From NCBI RefSeq assembly GCF_002803845.1, contig NZ_CP024985.1, forward strand, positions 8,071,501-8,135,500: 64,000 bases of DNA, written 5' to 3'. This document shows, one piece after another, positions 58,755-64,000 of this stretch; the first letter of the stretch is position 1; every line of letters starts with the position of its first letter. The stretch comes from Streptomyces lavendulae subsp. lavendulae (GTDB lineage: Bacteria; Actinomycetota; Actinomycetes; Streptomycetales; Streptomycetaceae). Below the pieces are notes generated by a model, which saw only the letters and a program-made list of their open reading frames with translations, had not been told where the DNA came from and made no database searches. The position numbers were made by a program, and so were the translations under genes.

Positions 58755-60046
58755 GCGCCGTACTCGCCGTCAGGCTGCTCCTTGCGCCCGGCGGGGAGCC
58801 CGATGAGGCCGTGATCGTCGGGGACATCCGCCCGTCCGACCTCTCGGGCACGTCCCGCCGCGGCATCCTCATCCCCTGCGGGAGCTCACCGAGCCCCAGG
58901 TCCTACCCCGTGGAACCGGGGCGCTACGTCGTCTCGGCGTCCCTGCCCTCCGGGCTGGTGCTGACGGAGGGCGCCGTGGCGGTGGAGGGCCGGGAGACCC
59001 CGGTGGACTTCGCCATGACCGACTCGCCCTACGGGACACACTCGTGGCAGTACCTCATGGGCAACATCGAGCCGGGCGGCGTCTACCACGGCGCGGCCCG
59101 GAGCCCGCTCGCGGAGTCGGTCGCCTCGCGCTCCATGGTCGCCACCGCCTCCCGGCCGGACGGCACCGTGTCCGGGGGAGCCGTGGACCTGACGGCCCTC
59201 GCCACCTGGGTCGGCGACTCCGCGCCCGCGTGCTGGTCCTTCGCGTCGATGCTGGCCCTGGCGCAGACCCCGCCGGGGACCCCGGTCGCCGGATCGATCG
59301 GCTCGGGCGGTTCCCGCGTCCTGCCCGCGTCCCTCCACCCCGCAGGAGCGGTCACGCCGCTCTACCGGTTCGGTCCCGACGGCCCCCTCGGGGCTCCCGG
59401 CGGGCCCGTCGGCGAGCGGCAGTTCCTCGTCGTGGAGGCCGCGGGGTCCGTACGGCTGGTCACCCTTCCCCTGCCCTGGGGCGAAGCCGAGGCCGAGGTG
59501 CTGGTCAACCTCCGGCAGAGCCCCACCGGCAGCGCCGTCTCCGTGGCCGTCCGCGACGCCGACGTCGGCGCGGGCCTCGCGTACATGGCCCAGGGCGCCC
59601 TGGACACCGCGGCCCGGCTCTTCGCCGACGTGGAGGCGACGCTCTACTCCAGGCTCGCCAACCCGCTCGCGGCGGCGGCCGGGTGCTACGTCCTCCTCGG
59701 CACCGACCACTCGCCGGGTGCGACGCGCTGGGACCCCTGGCTGGAACGGCTGGCCGACGGGTTCCCCCGGCTCGGCGACGGGGCGATCCTGCGGGCGGTA
59801 CGCCTGCTGCGCCGGGCCCGCGGGGACCCGGGGCAGGTACGGCGGGGCCGGGACGGGCTGATCGAGGCCTTCGACCGCGGCATCCCCTTCTACACGCTCG
59901 GGCTCGCCTGGCTCGTCGACGGGCTCGCGGCCTTCCCCGAGGACCCCGAGTGCGCACGCCGCCTGGACGCGGCGCGCCGGCTCTCCTGGCTGGTCGACAC
60001 GCGCGAGCCCTTCCTCATCCTCGACCTGCGGCAAAGGAGGACGTGA
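58751..60046 (+). CDS. Unrecognised partner of the caspase-like protease
   Basis: 431 residues from GTG (overlap GTGA with the caspase gene). N-terminal ~90 residues are a beta-rich domain (VLAVRLLLAPGGEPDEAVIV; PGRYVVSASLPSGLVLTEGA). A linker, then a domain with AVTPLYRFGPDGPL and RQFLVVEAAGSVRLVTLPLP, and a helical C-terminal half (YMAQGALDTAARLFADVEAT; GYVLL-like helices; RRAR-rich stretch) that could be TPR-like. No known family. The length, conservation-like composition and coupling suggest a sensor, substrate or scaffold for the protease. AAAGGAGG near its end serves the MBL gene. Confidence 0.75.
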   Translation: MSAVLAVRLLLAPGGEPDEAVIVGDIRPSDLSGTSRRGILIPCGSSPSPRSYPVEPGRYVVSASLPSGLVLTEGAVAVEGRETPVDFAMTDSPYGTHSWQYLMGNIEPGGVYHGAARSPLAESVASRSMVATASRPDGTVSGGAVDLTALATWVGDSAPACWSFASMLALAQTPPGTPVAGSIGSGGSRVLPASLHPAGAVTPLYRFGPDGPLGAPGGPVGERQFLVVEAAGSVRLVTLPLPWGEAEAEVLVNLRQSPTGSAVSVAVRDADVGAGLAYMAQGALDTAARLFADVEATLYSRLANPLAAAAGCYVLLGTDHSPGATRWDPWLERLADGFPRLGDGAILRAVRLLRRARGDPGQVRRGRDGLIEAFDRGIPFYTLGLAWLVDGLAAFPEDPECARRLDAARRLSWLVDTREPFLILDLRQRRT

Positions 60047-61078
60047 TGATCCGTCTCAGGATGCTGCCCGCGGAGGACGGCGACTGCCTGCTGCTCGAAT
60101 ACGGCAACGCCGACTTCACCCGCCGGGTCCTCGTCGACGGCGGACGCCACGACACCTACCAACGGATCAAGCCGCTCCTCGCCGAGCTGGACCGCACCGT
60201 CGACGTGCTCGTGGTGACGCACGTGGACCAGGACCACATCCTCGGCGTGCTGGCGCTGCTCGATGACGCGCAGGAGCCGGTGGAGCTCGGGGACGTGTGG
60301 TTCAACGGCTTCGACCACCTCCACGACCGCGACGTCTTCGGCGCGGTCGAAGGAGAGATGCTCACGACCACGCTCATGACCCGGCAACTGCCGTGGAACA
60401 AGGCGTTCCAAGGGCGCAGCATCGCATCCGCTGACCTGGTTCGACGACGGCTCCACGATGGAGGTGCTGGCGCCGGACCGCGGTCTGCTGGAGGCGCTGA
60501 TCCCCGTGTGGGAGACCAAGTGCGCGGAGGCCGGCCTGATCCCGGGGGTCGATCCCCAGGAGAGGCGGCCGGTGCCCGGCATCGAACACTTCGGCGCGGT
60601 CGACGTTCCCGCGCTGGCCGCCGCGCCGTTCCTACGGGACGGCTCCGCGACGAACCGCACCAGCATCGGCCTGCTCTTCTCCTTCGAGGGCACCCGGATC
60701 GTCCTCACCGGCGACGCGGATGACCGGCGCCTGGCGGCCTCGCTGCGCCCGCGCGCCGAAGCCGAGGGCGGCCGCCTGCGGATCGACGCCCTGAAGGTGG
60801 CCCACCACGGCAGCGCCCACAACATCTCGAACGAGCTCCTCGGCCTCCTCGACTGCGGCCGCTATCTCATCTCCACCAACGGAAAGATCCACGGACACCC
60901 GGACGACATCGCCGTCGCCCGCATCCTCCAGCACGGCGGGGAGGCGAAGGACCTCGTCTTCAACTACCGGGAACGGGCGGCGAACTGGGACCTGGACGCC
61001 CTGAAGGAGCAGTTCGGGTACCGGGTGGTCGAACCGGCCGCGCCGGACGAGGACGGCTTCGTCACCGTGGAGTTCTGA
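60046..61078 (+). pseudogene. MBL-fold hydrolase (ComEC/Rec2-like), frame broken once
   Basis: ATG 60046 overlaps the previous stop (TGATG) behind AAAGGAGG. VLVVTHVDQDHILGVLALLD has the HxDxDH metal motif (H59, D61, D63, H64). Near 60395-60430 the frame is lost, and coding continues one base over: LTWFDDGSTMEVLAPDRGLL, IVLTGDADDRRLAASL and KVAHHGSAHNISNELLGL (remaining metal ligands). Intact it would be about 343 residues, a stand-alone ComEC-like phosphodiesterase-type domain that may cleave nucleic acid or a nucleotide signal. One base insertion or deletion separates it from an intact gene, so a sequence error must be ruled out. Confidence 0.8.
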
Positions 61079-61114
61079 CCCGGAGCGGGCGTCGCGCCCA
61101 GGTGAGGGGGCGGG

Positions 61115-61531
61115 CTACGGAGGGTCGGCGGGGAGGGTGAAGTGGGTGCCGTGAGCGGCGGCGTCGACGTGGACGACATGGCGGCCCACGCGGACGGTCT
61201 GGGTACCGGCCGCGGTCCAGGAGCCGGCGGGGCCGTCGCTGCCGGGCAGGGGCGTCCAGACTTCCAGGAAGGTGCTGCCGTCGAGGTTGGTGCCGGTCTC
61301 GACCATGCGGGTTCCCTCGGACCGCAGGGTTCCGATGTCATGGCCGGGGGAGCCCACGTCGTGGTGGAAGGTGACCTGCTCGCCGTCGTAGGAGGTGCTT
61401 CCGGCGAAGCCGCGGCTGTCCGCGTACAGGGTGCCGCTCTGGAGCCAGACGACGTGCTCGGTCTCTTCGAGCGGGCCGCCGTCACGGCTGATTCCGGCGC
61501 GGAGCCACGCGCCACGGGTCGGGGCGTCCAT
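61115..61531 (-). CDS. Hypothetical beta-rich protein
   Basis: 138 residues, almost all strands: VVWLQSGTLYADSRGFAGST, VTFHHDVGSPGHDIGTL and VGRHVVHVDAAAHGTHFTL. A lipocalin/HRI1-like small barrel is possible. No signal peptide or membrane segment. It converges with the MBL gene. Start ATG 61531 (MDAPTRGAWLRAG) looks natural; the frame upstream is filler. Confidence 0.7.
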   Translation of the reverse strand: MDAPTRGAWLRAGISRDGGPLEETEHVVWLQSGTLYADSRGFAGSTSYDGEQVTFHHDVGSPGHDIGTLRSEGTRMVETGTNLDGSTFLEVWTPLPGSDGPAGSWTAAGTQTVRVGRHVVHVDAAAHGTHFTLPADPP

Positions 61532-61600
61532 GGACCCATGGTGACAGAGGCCCGGTGCCTCGGCCGCGCCCCGGGTCGGGCCGGTCGCGCGCCCCTCCAA

Positions 61601-61662
61601 GTATCTTGACGTCGAGATTAATCTCGGGCAGGCTGCCTCCGGGTATCTCGACATCGAGATAC
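61601..61662. promoter_or_regulatory. Two MarR-like palindromes upstream of the MFS gene
   Basis: Site 1, GTATCTTGACGTCGAGATTA (61601-61620), is an imperfect dyad. Site 2, GTATCTCGACATCGAGATAC (61643-61662), is perfect, with nine-base arms. The centres are 42 bases (four turns) apart. The TATCTTGA/TCGAGATA half-sites are typical of MarR-family regulators, but no MarR gene lies in this window; site 2 ends 27 bases before the MFS ATG. Confidence 0.7.
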
Positions 61663-61689
61663 TTTCGCTGAGGATTCGGGGGGCTCGGG

Positions 61690-63066
61690 ATGCGGCGGGG
61701 CGGGGAGGGTCGGGGGAGCGGGAAGACCCGGCGGGGTGAGGCCGGTCTGGTGGCGCAGCTGCGCCGACCGCCGGGGGGACGCCCCGCACGGATCATGCTG
61801 CTCGCCCTGTTGCTGGACCGGACCGGCTCGGGAGTATGGGCCGCGGCCTCCGTCCTGTACTTCACCTTCGTCGTCGGGCTGGACGCCGGCCAGCTGGGCC
61901 TGCTGTTCGGCGTGGCCGGGGTGGCGGGCATCGCCGGCTCGCCGCTCGCCGGGCACCTGGCCGGCCGGTTCCCGGTGCGCCCGCTGCTGATCGGCTGTCA
62001 TCTGCTGCGGCTGGCGACCCTGTGCGCGCTGCTCGTCGTCACCCGCTTCGAAGCGCTGCTGCCCGTGGTCGCCCTCACCAACCTGGGCGACCGGGCGGCC
62101 AAGACGCTGGAGATGCTCTTCGCGACACGCGTCGCGGGCGAACGCCGCGCCACCTACCAGGCGTTGTCGCGCAGCTCGGCGAACGCCGGTTACGCGCTCG
62201 GCGCGGGTCTCGCCGCGATCGGCCTCGCGGTGGGCAGCCGCCAGGCCTACCAGGTCCTGATCCTCGCCAACGCCCTGTCCTTCGTCGCCGCCGCCGCCCT
62301 GGTGTGGCGCACCGGGGAGGCGGGCGGCCGCCCGCGGGCGCGGGCCCGCGCGGGCAGCCGGGCCGCAGCGGACGGGCCCGCCGCACCGAACGGGCGGCGG
62401 CAGCCCGCACCGAGCCCTTGGCGGGACCGCGGATACCTGCGGTTCGTCCTGCTGGACATGCCGATGAACCTGGACGACTCGATCCTCGGCGTGGGGCTGC
62501 CGCTGTGGCTGGTCCACCACACGGACGCACCCCACGCGCTGGTCCCGGCCTTCCTCGTGATCAACACCGTGCTCGTCGTCGTACTGCAACTGCGGGTCTC
62601 CGCCCGGGTCGAGGAGCCGCGCCAGGCGGCGGCCGCGGTCCGCCTGTACGGGCTGACGATGTTCGCCTCCTGCGCCCTGCTCGCGCTGTCGACGGGAGGC
62701 GGGGCCTGGACCGCCTCGGTCGTCCTGCTGGCTGTGGCGGTACTGGCCACCCTGGCGGAGCTGATGCGGTCGGTGAGCTCCTGGGAGCTGGCGGTGTCCC
62801 TCGCGCCCCAGGAGGCACGGGCGTCCTACCTCGGGGTGGCGGGCATGGCCCAGTCGGTGCAGAAGTCGGCCGGGCCGGTGCTGCTGACGGGGGCCGTGAT
62901 GGCGGCCGGCCCCACCGGATGGCTCGTCCTCGGAGCGGCGGTCGCGGGCCTGTCCGTCGTACAGCGGCGTTACAGCGTACGGCGGTTGGACGCCCTGGAC
63001 GCGAAGGACGTCTTGGACGCCGCGGCGCCCACCGCCGCCGGGGCCCCGGCCGACAAGGTCCGTTGA
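61690..63066 (+). CDS. MFS transporter
   Basis: 458 residues, about twelve membrane helices with a long Arg/Ala/Gly loop (PRARARAGSRAAADG) in the middle. LVWRTGEAG ends the first half; ALVPAFLVINTVLVVVLQL begins the second. It resembles actinobacterial drug-efflux MFS members. The first 30 residues are basic and unusual, and ATG 61795 (IMLLALLLD) is a possible later start. Two MarR-like palindromes precede it, so it is probably induced by its substrate. Confidence 0.83.
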   Translation: MRRGGEGRGSGKTRRGEAGLVAQLRRPPGGRPARIMLLALLLDRTGSGVWAAASVLYFTFVVGLDAGQLGLLFGVAGVAGIAGSPLAGHLAGRFPVRPLLIGCHLLRLATLCALLVVTRFEALLPVVALTNLGDRAAKTLEMLFATRVAGERRATYQALSRSSANAGYALGAGLAAIGLAVGSRQAYQVLILANALSFVAAAALVWRTGEAGGRPRARARAGSRAAADGPAAPNGRRQPAPSPWRDRGYLRFVLLDMPMNLDDSILGVGLPLWLVHHTDAPHALVPAFLVINTVLVVVLQLRVSARVEEPRQAAAAVRLYGLTMFASCALLALSTGGGAWTASVVLLAVAVLATLAELMRSVSSWELAVSLAPQEARASYLGVAGMAQSVQKSAGPVLLTGAVMAAGPTGWLVLGAAVAGLSVVQRRYSVRRLDALDAKDVLDAAAPTAAGAPADKVR

Positions 63067-63070
63067 GGGG

Positions 63071-63591
63071 TCACCGCCGGCGGCGGCGCCCGCCCTCGTC
63101 GGACGAGGACGAGGACGAGGACGAGGCCTCAAGGATGGTCTCGACCTCGGCGTGGCCCGCCTCGTCCGCCCCGACCGGACCCGGTTCTCGTGCTGGGCAC
63201 CACCGACGCGTCCCTGAGGGTAGTCGTTGAGGAACTCCGGTGCTTCGTGGGACGGGTCGGCCTGCCGCCGCAGCGCGCTGCGGATGTGCTTGAGGGCTCC
63301 CGGCTCGCGAAGCGCCTCGGCGTTGGCGATCCCCATGAGCATCGCCGCCGCCCGGCACTGGTCGTCGCTCAGGCCCTCGATCTCCTCCTCACGGACGTAG
63401 CGGCCGTCGGTCTTCTCCGTTCCCGGATACTGCGTCATGTTGGTGGTGATCCACGGAGCTCCGCCGCGTCCCGGGCGCTCGTTGTACAGTCCGAACGGGG
63501 TGTCGTGCGTGGTGAAGCGGGCCGCTGGGGTCCGCGGCGGCAGAGCCCTTCCGTCCCGCTCGCCGCCCTCTTTCCTCCGGTCGTGACCCAT
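63071..63591 (-). pseudogene. Hypothetical small protein gene, one frameshift
   Basis: ATG 63591 (MGHDRRKEGGERDGRALPPR) leads to TTHDTPFGLYNERPGRGGAP, REEEIEGLSDDQCRAAAMLM and EAPEFLNDYPQG. After about 63215 this frame becomes Arg/Pro filler. A second frame ends plausibly with GHAEVETILEASSSSSSSSD and EGGRRRRR (stop at 63071), the Ser run coming from a six-base GACGAG repeat at 63098-63127. One base change would join them into about 173 residues. No family recognised. ATG 63438 is another start option but lacks a ribosome site. Confidence 0.5.
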
Positions 63592-63756
63592 GACGCCGCC
63601 GCTTCCCGTAAGGGGGCCGGAGCCCGGACGCACTGCCCGGGCTCCGAACCGTTCCGCCAGTGGCCTTCGACGACAGGCGCACCGGAGGCGTCCGCACATG
63701 CCCCTGAGGGCAGACCTGCGTCCCATGCGGAGCCGGGCGTCCCGGGGAGAGGGTGC

Positions 63757-63797
63757 GCGAAGGTGCCCGGAGCCTCCAGGGCTCCGGGCACCTTCGC
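63757..63797 (-). terminator. Strong terminator of the P-domain protease gene
   Basis: Eighteen-base perfect arms (GCGAAGGTGCCCGGAGCC and its complement) around the five-base loop TCCAG. It lies 16 bases after the stop of the minus-strand gene at 63813 and is the longest perfect hairpin in the window. Confidence 0.85.
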
Positions 63798-63812
63798 TCA
63801 GGTCGTGGTCGG

Positions 63813-64000
63813 TCAGAAGGTGAGCTTGAAGTCGGTGATCGTGCCGGTGTCAGCGGCTCCCTTGTCCTGGACCTTGAGCTTCCAGGTGCCGTTGGCCGCC
63901 ACGGCCGAGGCGTTCACCGTGAACGTCTTGTCCAGGTTGGCCGTGGAGTCGGACGAGGAGTTCTGCAGGCGGTACGAGGTCCCGTTGGGGGCCACCAGGT
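63813..64000 (-). CDS. C-terminal P-domain of a secreted protease (cut by window edge)
   Basis: About 61 residues end the gene: VAPNGTSYRLQNSSSDSTAN, then NGTWKLKVQDKGAADTGTIT and DFKLTF. This is the end of a proprotein-convertase P-domain (GTWKLxVxDxxxxDxG), which in Streptomyces follows subtilisin-like or M4/M36 metalloprotease domains. The protease domain lies outside the window. A strong hairpin follows the stop. Confidence 0.85.
   Translation of the reverse strand, partial: LVAPNGTSYRLQNSSSDSTANLDKTFTVNASAVAANGTWKLKVQDKGAADTGTITDFKLTF

Noticed and set aside
63439..63756. Plus-strand frames to the left of the final terminator
   Set aside because: They are antisense to a more protein-like minus-strand frame or lack any start signal.

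Overview
The window is high-GC DNA with GTG and TTG starts, four-base ATGA/GTGA overlaps, GGAGG-type ribosome sites and many families typical of Streptomyces (zinc-free ribosomal protein paralogs, HelD/HelR, DUF11, DUF2236, TIGR03086-like proteins). It most likely comes from the chromosome of a Streptomyces or a close relative. This is inferred from coding style and gene families; no rRNA or tRNA gene is visible.

Layout. 1-5.5 kb: end of a glycosyltransferase, a deleted SDR pseudogene, a bifunctional-type penicillin-binding protein and poorly known genes. 5.5-8.3 kb: an arsenic locus (arsR, aquaporin, arsC on the minus strand; an ArsI/CadI-like glyoxalase divergent) followed by a DJ-1/PfpI protein. 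8.3-15.5 kb: housekeeping-type accessory genes, including a regulator/MFS pair with a perfect palindromic operator and a divergent SDR/LysR pair. 15.5-22.6 kb: a decayed region with remnants of five insertion-sequence families (IS110, IS5, IS630, ISL3, IS256) mixed with broken genes and a few intact small ones. 22.6-28.8 kb: an SDR, a HelD-type RNA polymerase-recycling ATPase, a SufR-like regulator with a DUF3291 gene, a GH26-like hydrolase and a truncated histidine kinase.

28.8-41.3 kb: a 778-residue fusion of macro, uracil-DNA-glycosylase-like and arginine-type ADP-ribosyltransferase domains, which is the most unusual single gene here. It is followed by a polytopic glycosyltransferase and two paralogous modules of membrane-anchored molybdopterin oxidoreductase plus small membrane protein, which flank a TetR/quinone-oxidoreductase pair and a GT2/epimerase/methyltransferase group. 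40.8-45.2 kb: an EF-hand protein, a lipoprotein, a secreted sedolisin and a TrmB-like regulator with a large nested inverted repeat. 45.2-47.6 kb: a Zur-type zinc-starvation locus (rpsR2, cobW-like, rpmE2 and, divergent, rpmB2, rpsN2) around a palindromic box. 47.7-54.8 kb: LysR and SDR pseudogenes sharing one deletion, a DsbB protein, a small coupled ORF with an HTH gene behind two tandem operators, a DUF2975/XRE pair, a DUF11 protein and a hydrolase.

54.9-61.1 kb: a DUF2236 oxygenase fused to four EF-hands, an SDR, then a tightly overlapped three-gene unit: caspase-like protease, an unrecognised 431-residue protein and an MBL-fold hydrolase whose frame is broken. This unit is the second candidate for an undescribed system. 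The end holds an MFS transporter behind two MarR-like palindromes, a frameshifted small gene, a strong terminator and the P-domain of a secreted protease cut by the window edge.

An unusually large number of genes are broken by deletion or frameshift (at 349, 4495, 15604-22517, 28284, 47730, 48301, 51715, 60046 and 63071). Single-base frameshifts could be sequencing errors; the multi-lesion ones look like real decay.
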